Assembly: GCA_021795395.1 (NCBI GenBank)
Contig: JAJYPN010000026.1
Location: forward strand, 1-39,733
Direction: 5' to 3'
Length of the DNA stretch: 39,733 nucleotides
DNA from: Pseudomonadota bacterium
Lineage (GTDB): Bacteria > Pseudomonadota > Gammaproteobacteria > Burkholderiales > Sulfuriferulaceae
The translations under genes and the position numbers were made by a program. Positions 26,101 through 34,416 of this stretch are shown here, in pieces. The notes beneath the pieces were generated by a model, which searched no databases, was not told the origin of the DNA, and worked only from the letters and a program-made list of their open reading frames with translations. The first letter of the stretch is position 1. Each line of letters starts with the position of its first letter.

Positions 26101-29100
26101 CTCACCCCTGATTTTGAGCTCAGACATCGCCCGAACAGTGCGCACTGCTATCGTTGCGCAAGACGGAGCGTTACGAATTGTTTCGCGCGAACAGCCGGAC
26201 AGCGAAGCCTGGGTAGTGCATGCCGTCGGGCGGGTGCTCGGCGAGCCCGGCACGTTATTGCGACAAGCGCCAGTATGGCACTTGCCGAACCGCGATCCCG
26301 ATTTCGACGCAGCGCGGCACGAGACGCTGACCCGTGCTGCCGGTTTGTCCTATGGGCCCGTCTTTCGCCGTATCGCTTACGGATGGCGCGAAGCAGCCAC
26401 GGTCAAGGCGTTATTTACGCCCGGCGGGCTACAGGCTGGGACAAACGCCTGTATATCCCCGGATCTTGCCGGGACGTATCTGCATCCTGCGATCCTCGAT
26501 TGTGCTTTTCAGCTCATCATTCACCTGATGGCCGACGAGGCAAGCGTGAAGGGCGTGGCTTTCGTCCCGGTATATATGGGCCGCATCGTTTTTCATCGGC
26601 ATGATCTGGTACCGCATTCGGCCTGCGCCACGCTGTTGCAGCGTGCCCCCCATTCGCTGACGGCCGAGTTCGCCCTGTACGATGAGGGAGGGCACGCGAT
26701 TGCCGTAGTCAAGGAGGCGCGCTTTCGCAGCGTGCGATTGCGAACCGACGCGGTCGACCATTTGCGTTTTCTCGATTATGGTCTTACGCCGGCCCCGCAT
26801 CCACTGGCTCCGGCGCAGGGTAGCGCCATGTGCCGTGTGACGGTGTGCGACGAGTTGGCGACCACGATGCTGCAGTGCGCCGAACATCCCGACAATCAGC
26901 GTTACGCTGCCGAAGTCGAACCGTTGCTCGATAGCCTGTGCAGCCAGTTTGCGCTGGAGGCGTTGCGGCAGCTGGCGGAAAAGACAGGCGGTGCAGCCGG
27001 TGAAATCGGCGCTGCCTGTTTCGGGGCCGACAAACCCATTGCCGGCTATTTGCTGACGTGGCTGCAACAAGCCGAGCAAGACCGATGGTTGACGCGGACT
27101 GCCACTGGCTGGATATTGACCGATCAGGCGCCTTGCGATATTGCGGCTGCGGATATCTGGAGCAGTCTGATTACGGATTATCCCGAATATTTCAATCTGA
27201 TTCAGGCGGTGGGACGTCTAGGCATGCGTTTGCCGGCTATGCTGACTGCTGCAGACGGATGGGAAGATATTGCTGCGCCACCTGCGTTCGCTGCGTTGTG
27301 GCGCACCGGTTTCGGCGCGGCCAACCTGCGGACCCTTCAGGCTGCGTTCAATCGTCTGCTGCTGGATGGTTTGCGCGATTTGCCGGACGGAGAGCGTCTT
27401 GGAGTGCTGGAAATCGGCGAGGGTAAAGCGATATGGATTGCCGGACTGTGCGCCCAGCTCGATTTTAATCGTGCCGATGCGGGATTTGCCAGCTTTTCCG
27501 CCTCCGCCCTGGAGCAGGCCGGATTGCTGCAGGAAGAGTACCCGCGTCTTGTCGTCCGCCAGATCGATGCCGCCGAGCAGACATTTGGCCGGGACACCCC
27601 GGAAAACGTCTTGTCGGCGATATCGCTGGTCATAGTGAATCTGGACTTCAATACCGTCGATGATGCCGTGCAGGCTTTACGCTATGCGTATGCGCAATTG
27701 CTGGCGGGCGGAACGGTGGTATTGGCAGGCCAGCATCCCGCTCGCTGGATGGATTTCGTAACACAAGGCGATTCAAAGCATGCGGCCGGCCATACCCTGC
27801 AGTTCTGGCAGGAGCAATTGCAAACACTCGGTTTTGCCGATGCGGTCAGCGCACAGATTTCGCCTGATACATTTACCGGGACCTATATGCTGGCTGCGCA
27901 AAAACCGGCGCAGCCGTCGCCGGTTCGCGTGCCCGTTGCCGCCGCGTCTTCGCGCAACTGGTTGATACTGGCTGACGCCACCGAGTATTCGACACGCCTG
28001 GCGCAAGCGCTGGCGGCCGGGTTTTCCCTGCGAGAGGAAAAATATCGGATCGAGCTTGCCGGCGATGCACCGCATCTGACCAGCTTATTGCAACCGGACG
28101 GAACGCAGCTGGATGGAATCATTTATCTGTCCGGTTTCAAACCCTTGCTTGCGAATGCACCGTCAGCAAATTCGAATTCCGTCGTATCGGTCGAACAGCA
28201 AGTGCAGCGTTGCGCGCAGCTTGCCGCGCTGGTACAGGCGTGCGAAGCGGCCGGCACGCAGACGACATGCTGGCTGCTGACCGCGGGCGTAGTACTGGGA
28301 ATGCTGCCGCGGCAGAGCGCATCGACGACGGTGATCGCCGATGCCGCGTTGTGGGGATACGGTCGCACGGTCATGAATGAAGCGAGCCACTATGCCGTGC
28401 GCATGGTCGATTTCGCCGCGCCCGAAGACATCGAACTCGTTGCGGCTTGCCTGCAACGTGAACTGGTTCAAACCGACGACGAGACGGAGGTCTTGTACGC
28501 AGCGGATGGAGCCCGTTATGCGCCGCGCTTGCGCGTCGAATCTCGCCCGGCAAGCCCTAACGCGCATGCCGACGATGCGAACTTGCGGTTGGGTTTCCAT
28601 ACTCCCGGACAGTTACGTTATTTGCATTGGGACAAATACCCTCGCGTAGTGCCGAAAGACGATGAAATCGAAGTGGAAGTGCAGGCTACCGGCCTGAATT
28701 TCCGGGATGTAATGTACGCGCTCGGAATGTTGTCCGACGAAGCGGTGGAAAACGGTTTTGCCGGACCCAGTCTCGGACTCGAGTTCGCCGGAGCAGTGAG
28801 CCGCGTGGGCAAAAACGTGATTTCGTATAAAACGGGCGACCGGGTGATGGGGTTCGGTCCCTCGTCTTTCGGCAATCGCGTAGTGACGCACGACAGCGCC
28901 ATCGCGCGGATTCCCGGTGAATTATCTTATGAAGCTGCGGCCACGATACCAAGCGTATTTCTGACCGGGTATTATGCGTTGCATCACCTCGCTCGATTGC
29001 AGCCGGGAGAACGTATTTTGATCCATGGCGCTGCCGGCGGCGTCGGGATCGCGGCGATACAGATCGCGCAACATCTGGGCGCCGAGATTTATGCGACGGC

Positions 29101-30877
29101 GGGTTCGGACGACAAGCGCGATTTTCTGCGCTTGCTGGGCGTCCGCCATATCTACGATTCGCGCTCGCTGACGTACGCGGGCGAGATCATGGCCGATACG
29201 GCGGGTTCGGGCGTGGATGTGGTGCTGAATTCGCTGGCGGGCGAAGCGGTGCGCCGAAATTTCCAGGTATTGAAGCCGTTTGGCCGTTTTCTGGAATTGG
29301 GAAAACGCGATTTTTACGAAAACACGCATATCGGTTTGCGGCCTTTCCGCAATAACATCAGTTACTTCGGTATCGACGCCGATCAATTGATGCAGGTTCG
29401 CCCCGAGCTGACGCGGCGCCTGTTTGCCGACGTGATCGGCCTGTTCGAAACCGGCATCCTGCATCCGTTGCCATACACCGTGTTCGAAGCCAACCACATC
29501 GTCGATGCGTTTCGGCACATGCAGCAGGCCAGACAAATCGGTAAGATCGTGGTGACTTACCATCAGGCGATCCGCCACGCACATACTATCAGCCGGAACG
29601 ACGCGCCGGTTTTGCAGTTGAATGCGGAGGCGACGTATCTCGTGACTGGAGGATTGAGCGGTTTCGGCCTGAAGACGGCCGAGTGGCTTGCCGGGAAGGG
29701 TGCGCGCCATCTGGTGCTGATCAGTCGCAGCGGACCGCAATCCGTCGAAGCGAAGGAAGCACTCGCACGCTTGAATCAACTCGGAGTGACTTGCCATGCC
29801 GCGGCTTGCGATGTGACCGATCGCGCAGCCTTGTCGACGCTGCTGCAAAAGGTAGCCGCCACCATGCCGCCGCTCAAAGGCATAGTCCATGCGGCAATGG
29901 TGATCGCCGACGGCCTGGTGCGCAATACAGACGTCGAACAGATACGCCGCGTGTTGTTGCCCAAGGTGCTCGGCGCGTATCATTTGCATGAGCTCACTGC
30001 TGGTTGCGCTCTGGATTATTTTATTCTGTTTTCCTCGGCAACTACCCTGTTCGGCAATCCCGGCCAAGGTAATTACGTTGCGGCGAACGCGGCGCTCGAA
30101 GCTCTGGCGCGCAGCCGGCGTACTGCCGGTCTGGCGGCTACCTGCGTGCGCTGGGGCGCCATCGACGATGTCGGCTTTCTGGCGCGCAACCAGACGATCA
30201 AGGATGCGCTGCAGAGCCGCATGGGCGGCGGCGCATTACACTCGGCGGTTGCGCTGGACGCGCTGGAAAGTATGCTGCTGGCGGACAGGTCGGGACTGGG
30301 CGTGATGGAGCTCGACTGGAAAGCCCTGGCGCGGTTTTTACCGACTGCGGACGCCGCCAAGTTCAGGGAAATGGCGCAGCAACATTACGGCGCTGAGGAT
30401 GAAACCGAACACGATGACGATATTGAGCGTATGCTGATCGAATTGTCGGGCACAGCTTTGCAAACTGCGGTGGAAGAAATGATACGGCAGGAGGTCGGCG
30501 AGATATTGCGTATCGGGCCGGATAAAATCGATCCCAAACGTTCGATTTACGACATGGGGCTCGATTCGTTGATGGGCGTCGAACTGGTACTCGCGCTGGA
30601 ATCGCGTTTCGGCATCCGGCTATCGGTGATGGCCTTGAGCGAGAGTCCCACCATTGCCAGGCTGGCTGAACGGATGATCGAGCTCCTGACCAGTCGCACA
30701 GTGCCGGAAGAGAGCGACGACATCGCCTTGCAAGTGACGCAAATCGCCGCTCAACATGGAACGGTCATGACAACCGAATCCGCCGCCGAAATGATATTGT
30801 CCGTGCAGGACAATGTTCGGAGCAGCAACAACAAGAGAATGATACCACGCACTGCTGCCGATCCTCATGTTCTCTAA
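23189..30877 (+). CDS. Type I polyketide synthase, fully reducing, WcbR-like
   Basis: 2562 residues; the ATG follows ACAGGAAAACG. Domains in order: KS (1-430; Cys172 in DTACSSS, His307 in EAHGTGT, His347 in SNLGHME); AT (about 535-840; Ser631 in GHSVGE, substrate loop YAFHS, closer to malonyl than methylmalonyl types); DH (about 905-1190; His933, Asp1104 in LDCAFQ); a degenerate methyltransferase (about 1240-1570; GVLEIGEGK in place of the SAM motif); ER (about 1800-2130; GAAGGVG at 1947-1953); KR (about 2150-2400; TGGLSGFG, Ser2283, Tyr2296); ACP (Ser2460 in GLDSL) and a 100-residue tail. One module with all reductive domains and no thioesterase suggests iterative synthesis of a saturated acyl chain kept on the ACP. 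An oxoamine synthase encoded 37 bases downstream is the likely release enzyme. B. pseudomallei WcbR, a capsule-locus protein, has this size and context as I recall. Confidence 0.93.
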   Translation: MQKKIAILGYSFRFPGTNRHDYWKHLLDGRDLVTEVESERWAMETFRHPDKSHPGTSYTFAAGSIGDVSKFDADFFGISPREAALMDPQQRLLLEMGWEALENAGIKPSSMRGSACGVYIGIASNDYAYRLADDLNAVDASTATGVTSSIAANRLSYVLDLHGPSMALDTACSSSLVAFHQACQSIAAGESTMALVGGVSLHLHPYGFITFSKASMLSRRGRCQVFDAVGDGYVRSEGGGVFLLKDYDQALMDGDTILATVAASGVNTDGRKSGLTVPNADAQAELLIRTYAHAGIDPEAIDYLEAHGTGTTVGDPLEAMAIGRALGRRRPRSNPLPIGSIKSNLGHMEAASGIAGLVKALHCIRQREVPATIGIRTLNPNIDFDALNIDVVTKNRPLKAHGKLIVGVNSFGFGGANAHVVLESHEPSVAISRTSRPKKIPATPAVAILPLLVSARNPNGLKQLASELSQFLSENPGMPVYDLAYTCIFHREAHSHRAVLWGADSSELITALNAFSADDSMDGAASVSGTALAVASDTAFIYSGNGSQWAGMGRNLLKTSAVFLSSIREIDGYFQQHADYSLEAELSGLLATPNRYELTEIAQPALFAIQVGVTRMLAERGITPAAVAGHSVGEVAAAWASGALSLEDAVAVVYHRSHAQGLTKGSGRMTAVGCGLSQIEAVIHPLGLSNLLTVAGVNSSRGITLAGGARDLEKLEHQLALDNVLFKRLDMDYAFHSPAMDSIEDVILQSLADISPRAAEIPFYSTVTGTRLKGTELVADYWWRNIRKPVLFEAACKQILKSGATVFIEVGPHAVMRGYLNDCLKDQNVDGRVIATLQRGDDAESRVLAAVGQTVIAGAVIDWNAIFPMKGRFVPLPNYPWQRERHWHPVSQDTMGLLYRHKIHPLLGYALRQHELTWENRLDTGYLPSLADHVVGDATVFPGTGFAELALAAALAWKPNDHAEIEALEIRSPLILSSDIARTVRTAIVAQDGALRIVSREQPDSEAWVVHAVGRVLGEPGTLLRQAPVWHLPNRDPDFDAARHETLTRAAGLSYGPVFRRIAYGWREAATVKALFTPGGLQAGTNACISPDLAGTYLHPAILDCAFQLIIHLMADEASVKGVAFVPVYMGRIVFHRHDLVPHSACATLLQRAPHSLTAEFALYDEGGHAIAVVKEARFRSVRLRTDAVDHLRFLDYGLTPAPHPLAPAQGSAMCRVTVCDELATTMLQCAEHPDNQRYAAEVEPLLDSLCSQFALEALRQLAEKTGGAAGEIGAACFGADKPIAGYLLTWLQQAEQDRWLTRTATGWILTDQAPCDIAAADIWSSLITDYPEYFNLIQAVGRLGMRLPAMLTAADGWEDIAAPPAFAALWRTGFGAANLRTLQAAFNRLLLDGLRDLPDGERLGVLEIGEGKAIWIAGLCAQLDFNRADAGFASFSASALEQAGLLQEEYPRLVVRQIDAAEQTFGRDTPENVLSAISLVIVNLDFNTVDDAVQALRYAYAQLLAGGTVVLAGQHPARWMDFVTQGDSKHAAGHTLQFWQEQLQTLGFADAVSAQISPDTFTGTYMLAAQKPAQPSPVRVPVAAASSRNWLILADATEYSTRLAQALAAGFSLREEKYRIELAGDAPHLTSLLQPDGTQLDGIIYLSGFKPLLANAPSANSNSVVSVEQQVQRCAQLAALVQACEAAGTQTTCWLLTAGVVLGMLPRQSASTTVIADAALWGYGRTVMNEASHYAVRMVDFAAPEDIELVAACLQRELVQTDDETEVLYAADGARYAPRLRVESRPASPNAHADDANLRLGFHTPGQLRYLHWDKYPRVVPKDDEIEVEVQATGLNFRDVMYALGMLSDEAVENGFAGPSLGLEFAGAVSRVGKNVISYKTGDRVMGFGPSSFGNRVVTHDSAIARIPGELSYEAAATIPSVFLTGYYALHHLARLQPGERILIHGAAGGVGIAAIQIAQHLGAEIYATAGSDDKRDFLRLLGVRHIYDSRSLTYAGEIMADTAGSGVDVVLNSLAGEAVRRNFQVLKPFGRFLELGKRDFYENTHIGLRPFRNNISYFGIDADQLMQVRPELTRRLFADVIGLFETGILHPLPYTVFEANHIVDAFRHMQQARQIGKIVVTYHQAIRHAHTISRNDAPVLQLNAEATYLVTGGLSGFGLKTAEWLAGKGARHLVLISRSGPQSVEAKEALARLNQLGVTCHAAACDVTDRAALSTLLQKVAATMPPLKGIVHAAMVIADGLVRNTDVEQIRRVLLPKVLGAYHLHELTAGCALDYFILFSSATTLFGNPGQGNYVAANAALEALARSRRTAGLAATCVRWGAIDDVGFLARNQTIKDALQSRMGGGALHSAVALDALESMLLADRSGLGVMELDWKALARFLPTADAAKFREMAQQHYGAEDETEHDDDIERMLIELSGTALQTAVEEMIRQEVGEILRIGPDKIDPKRSIYDMGLDSLMGVELVLALESRFGIRLSVMALSESPTIARLAERMIELLTSRTVPEESDDIALQVTQIAAQHGTVMTTESAAEMILSVQDNVRSSNNKRMIPRTAADPHVL

Positions 30878-30914
30878 CCGGGGGTTACGAGCTCGGCAAC
30901 AGACTGGATGAGGC

Positions 30915-32261
30915 ATGATGGATATGGCAAATAAGGGCGCGGGCGGCTTTACCGCTCAAATCAAGGACAAGCTCATACAGCAGGCGCTGGCGCGCAAGTT
31001 GCAGCAGGTTGAACGGCAAGCGGATAATCCGTCGCCCATCACATCTGCGGCGATACCCGAACAATTCTATCGTTTCCATTTGCAACCCGGATATCAGCAG
31101 CTGCGTATCATGAACGACGGCGCTGCGCGCATGGGCATAGGCAATCCCTTTTTCAAATTGCACGAGGGCATAGCCGGCGCTACCACGAGCATAGGCGGAA
31201 AGATTTTTCTCAATTATGCCAGTTATAATTATCTGGGATTATCCGGACACGCGGCCGTTGCCGATGCCGCCAAACAGGCCATCGATACCTACGGCACCTC
31301 GGTATCGGCCAGTCGCCCCGTTTCCGGCGAACGACCGGTTCATCACGAACTGGAATACGCCCTAGCCGAGGCGTACGGCGTAGACGACGCGATCGTCTTC
31401 GTCAGCGGACATGCCACCAATGTCACGACCATCGGTTATCTGCTCGGTCCCAGGGATCTGGTGGTGCATGATGAATTCATCCATAACAGCGCGTTGCAAG
31501 GTATCGTGCTGTCGGGAGCACGGCGTTTGTCGTTTCCGCACAATGACAGCCGGGCATTGGATAATTTGCTCGCCGAACAGCGCCGGCATTTCGAGCGCGT
31601 ACTGATCGTGGTCGAAGGGATCTACAGCATGGACGGGGACTCCCCGGATTTGCCGCGTTTTATCGAAATCAAGCAACGGCATCATGCCTGGTTGATGGTG
31701 GATGAAGCCCATTCTTTCGGGGTCATGGGGAAAAACGGTCTGGGCATACGCGAACATTGCGGCGTGCAGGGACGCGATGTCGATATCTGGATGGGAACCC
31801 TGAGTAAAGCCCTGGCCGGTTGCGGCGGCTACATTGCAGGGGAGACCGCATTGGTCGAGCACCTGAAATTTCTCGCGCCGGGTTTCCTGTATAGCGTGGG
31901 CATGTCGCCGCCTGTGGCTGCGGCATCGCTGGCTGCCTTGCGCTGCCTGTTGCGCGAACCGGAGCGGGTGCGTACTTTGCAGGCGCGCGGACAGCAGTTT
32001 TTGCAGCTGGCGCGCGCTGCCGGTATCGATACCGGCACCAGCAGCGGGCTGGCGGTGATCCCGGCCATAGTCGGCAGTTCGCTCAAAGCGGCCAGATTGT
32101 CGGCCGCCTTATACCGGCATGGTATCAATGCGCAGCCGATTTTGTATCCCGCTGTGCCTGAAAAGTCCGCCCGTTTGCGTTTTTTCATGTCGTGCGAACA
32201 CACCGAGGCGCATATCCGGCATACCGTGCAGGTTGTGGCGCAGGAACTGAAGCAATTGTAA
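30915..32261 (+). CDS. Alpha-oxoamine synthase (AONS/serine palmitoyltransferase family)
   Basis: 448 residues; ATGs at 30915, 30918 and 30924 compete, and GAGG at 30910-30913 fits the later ones better. This is a PLP fold-type I enzyme: YASYNYLGLSGH, GTSVSASRPVSGERPVHHELE, SGHATNV, VVEGIYSMDGD, MVDEAHSFGVMG, and the PLP lysine Lys298 in TLSKALAG. The 65-residue N-terminal extension over BioF is typical of PKS-associated members. The family condenses an amino acid (Gly, Ala, Ser) with an acyl thioester, losing CO2, to give a 2-amino-3-ketone. With a thioesterase-less PKS directly upstream, the acyl donor is most likely the PKS ACP. Biotin synthesis is unlikely because no other bio genes are near. 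It ends 2 nt before the next gene. Confidence 0.92.
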   Translation: MMDMANKGAGGFTAQIKDKLIQQALARKLQQVERQADNPSPITSAAIPEQFYRFHLQPGYQQLRIMNDGAARMGIGNPFFKLHEGIAGATTSIGGKIFLNYASYNYLGLSGHAAVADAAKQAIDTYGTSVSASRPVSGERPVHHELEYALAEAYGVDDAIVFVSGHATNVTTIGYLLGPRDLVVHDEFIHNSALQGIVLSGARRLSFPHNDSRALDNLLAEQRRHFERVLIVVEGIYSMDGDSPDLPRFIEIKQRHHAWLMVDEAHSFGVMGKNGLGIREHCGVQGRDVDIWMGTLSKALAGCGGYIAGETALVEHLKFLAPGFLYSVGMSPPVAAASLAALRCLLREPERVRTLQARGQQFLQLARAAGIDTGTSSGLAVIPAIVGSSLKAARLSAALYRHGINAQPILYPAVPEKSARLRFFMSCEHTEAHIRHTVQVVAQELKQL

Positions 32262-32263
32262 GC

Positions 32264-33094
32264 ATGGCCAATCTGCTTTCCAAAGCCTGGGCGCAACTGG
32301 TGGTCTTGCTGGCGCAGTCGCCGGCGCCGGCCAGCGTGCAGACATTCCCGGTATTACGAAATTTTATTCTCGATGTGATGGCGGAAGGCCGCCGCAAAAA
32401 CCTCATACATCTGATGTTTGAAGTCGAACTGACTCCGATCCGGCAGTATCTGGCGGACTACGCCAGGCTACAGGGCGAACCGCTGTCGATGACCGCTTAT
32501 CTCGCCAAATCGCTGGCCGATGCCGTTCATGAGCATAAGCACATGCATGCTTACCGGCAAGGGAAATCCCAACTTATCGTATTCGATGAAGTAGATCTGG
32601 CAGTAATGGTCGAACGTGAAGTAAACGGCCATCTCATGCCGACCAATATCATCGTTCGTAATGCCGGGCGCAAGTCCATACAGCAGGTGGCCCGGGAAAT
32701 CCGTTCTGCCAAAACCGCCGTGATAGGCGATGCAGGGCCGTTGCCGGCATTGGACATGCTGTTTTTTCAAATGCCGCGTTTTCTACGCAGGGCGGTCTGG
32801 TGGTATTTACGTCGCGATCCCCAGGCTTTCAAGCAAATCGCCGGCACCGTGGCCGTGACTTCGATGGGAATGCATGCCCAGGGAGCCGCAGTGGTCATTC
32901 CGGTTACGCCCATGACGCTGACCTTATCGATAGGCGGCAGCTATCGTAGCGTCAAGATGCATAATGGCGATCCGGTCGAATGCGAAATGCTGCAAATGAA
33001 TTTCAGCGCTGATCACGACATCATTGACGGTGCGCCGCTGATGCGTTTCGTCGAACAATATAAGCAGGTATTGGTTCAAAGAGCGGCCGAATGA
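32264..33094 (+). CDS. Stand-alone 2-oxoacid dehydrogenase E2-type acyltransferase
   Basis: 276 residues from the ATG at 32264. It is the catalytic (CAT-fold) domain of dihydrolipoyl acyltransferases without lipoyl or peripheral-subunit domains. Shown by MTAYLAKSLADAV, VDLAVMVEREVNGHLMPTNII, VTSMGMHAQGAAVVIPV and the catalytic motif DHDIIDGAP (His-x-x-x-Asp-Gly). No E1/E3 genes are nearby, so it is not a metabolic dehydrogenase part. CAT-fold enzymes transfer acyl groups from CoA or thioesters to hydroxyls or amines, so it probably acylates the lipid or glycan made by this cluster. It lies 2 nt after the oxoamine synthase with a weak ribosome site, so it is translationally coupled. The acyl donor is unknown. 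Confidence 0.85.
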   Translation: MANLLSKAWAQLVVLLAQSPAPASVQTFPVLRNFILDVMAEGRRKNLIHLMFEVELTPIRQYLADYARLQGEPLSMTAYLAKSLADAVHEHKHMHAYRQGKSQLIVFDEVDLAVMVEREVNGHLMPTNIIVRNAGRKSIQQVAREIRSAKTAVIGDAGPLPALDMLFFQMPRFLRRAVWWYLRRDPQAFKQIAGTVAVTSMGMHAQGAAVVIPVTPMTLTLSIGGSYRSVKMHNGDPVECEMLQMNFSADHDIIDGAPLMRFVEQYKQVLVQRAAE

Positions 33095-33113
33095 GCTGGC
33101 TCCGCTATCGGTA

Positions 33114-34253
33114 TCAGGAATCGACGCAGGAAGCGTTCTTGAATACGCTTTTGTTGCTTATTTTCGGGGTGCTGTTCAATAAGGGATAATAAAAGCCCAC
33201 GAACGGGTTGATCCAGCGCGAGGGCGAGCGCAGGGCGAGACGGATCGGCGACATGTACGCGCCCAGATCCTTTTTGATGGCGTACGTGGTCAGACCCATT
33301 TCTACCCGCGCCATTCCCAGGTGTATGGCGAATTCGACCACCTTATGGGCAACGTAGATGTACAGGCTGTCGTTGGCGGCTTCCGTACGTCCGACATAGA
33401 GCCAGCGCAATACATCGCCATCGATCAGTAACAGCGCATGGGCGATCAGTTCGTCATGCCGATAAAATAATATTACTTTCGAACGCTCGCCCAATTCTCT
33501 GGAAAATTCGCGATAAAATTCCGGATTGAGTACTTCGCGCTGGTATTCGCTGGCATGTTCATGCACTACCAGCCATTGCCGCCATAAAATTTCGGCTAAT
33601 GCGCCGAAATCGTCGACGAATTCATGGCGTATGCCATTTTTTTCGTTGATACGCAAATGTTTCAAGAGCTTGCTGCGATAATAACTTTTCATGCCGGCCA
33701 GATATTCCCCTGGATTCGACCATGAGACGTCCAGATAAGTATTGGGCAGGCTGTCCACCAAATGATAGGAATGGCGTTCGAACAGAGGTTGCAAGGCCTG
33801 CGTATCGGGCTCGAAATCCCGCACCACGATCAGGAAATGGCCTTGCTCTTGCGCCAGATCGAGCAGCAGCTGGCATAAAGCAGTCACGATATCGGCGTGA
33901 GAAATGCCTGATTTGGCGATAAACGGTTTGTTGATGGTAATCGGCGAGCCGCATTCCAGCATTTTCAACATGAAAAATCGCGGGGAAAAGCGGCGGATCC
34001 AGGTCAAAACGCGCTTCAGGGCGTTCGGAGCGAAAATCGCCACATCGGTGGTAATGGTATAAAGACTGGTAATGGCTACCGGCTGATCGAGCTCATCGTA
34101 AAAAATGACGTAGCGATAACGGAAATCGTTGAGGCGGGCTTGTTCTGCGACTTTCCAGAATTCATAAGACTGGGTACAGGAATGATCTTGCTGCAAAGAT
34201 TCCCAGTCGTGTCTGGGGACGTCATGGATGGATTTGAACAGGATCGATTTCAA
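33114..34253 (-). CDS. GNAT-family N-acyltransferase (Acetyltransf_6 type)
   Basis: 379 residues from TTG at 34251-34253, with no better start upstream. Two GNAT-like halves as in FemAB/Acetyltransf_6 proteins: an N-terminal half with HDWESLQQDHSCTQSYEFW, and the C-terminal half with YYRSKLLKHLRINEKNG, VILFYRHDELIAHALLL and WLYVGRTEAANDSLYIYVAHKVVEFA. Such proteins transfer acyl or aminoacyl groups to amines. The bacterial ceramide synthase described in Caulobacter is, as I recall, of this broad superfamily, so N-acylation of the amino-ketone made by the oxoamine synthase is a reasonable guess. It is minus-strand, convergent with the E2-type gene (19-base gap) and divergent from the SDR gene. 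Other possibilities are glycan N-acylation or peptidoglycan-type transfer. Confidence 0.75.
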   Translation of the reverse strand: MKSILFKSIHDVPRHDWESLQQDHSCTQSYEFWKVAEQARLNDFRYRYVIFYDELDQPVAITSLYTITTDVAIFAPNALKRVLTWIRRFSPRFFMLKMLECGSPITINKPFIAKSGISHADIVTALCQLLLDLAQEQGHFLIVVRDFEPDTQALQPLFERHSYHLVDSLPNTYLDVSWSNPGEYLAGMKSYYRSKLLKHLRINEKNGIRHEFVDDFGALAEILWRQWLVVHEHASEYQREVLNPEFYREFSRELGERSKVILFYRHDELIAHALLLIDGDVLRWLYVGRTEAANDSLYIYVAHKVVEFAIHLGMARVEMGLTTYAIKKDLGAYMSPIRLALRSPSRWINPFVGFYYPLLNSTPKISNKSVFKNASCVDS

Positions 34254-34416
34254 TTTGTTATCATCGCTGGCTGGACTAGGGAAAAAATGACATGCGCTAT
34301 TAGAAGCGCCAGGTTCGATTTGTTGTTGTACCGCAATTTTAACCGATTAAATAGCGGCATTGCGTTAAAATTCCGTTAAACTCAAAAAACTGCATGGATT
34401 GTCAACCTGGAGCGAT

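Noticed and set aside
28922..30067. 381-codon open frame on the minus strand
   Set aside because: Antisense of the PKS ER-KR region; composition is rich in Gln/His/Arg as expected from shadow frames.
30915..32261. bioF for biotin synthesis
   Set aside because: N-terminal extension, coupling to a PKS and lack of other bio genes argue for a dedicated lipid role.
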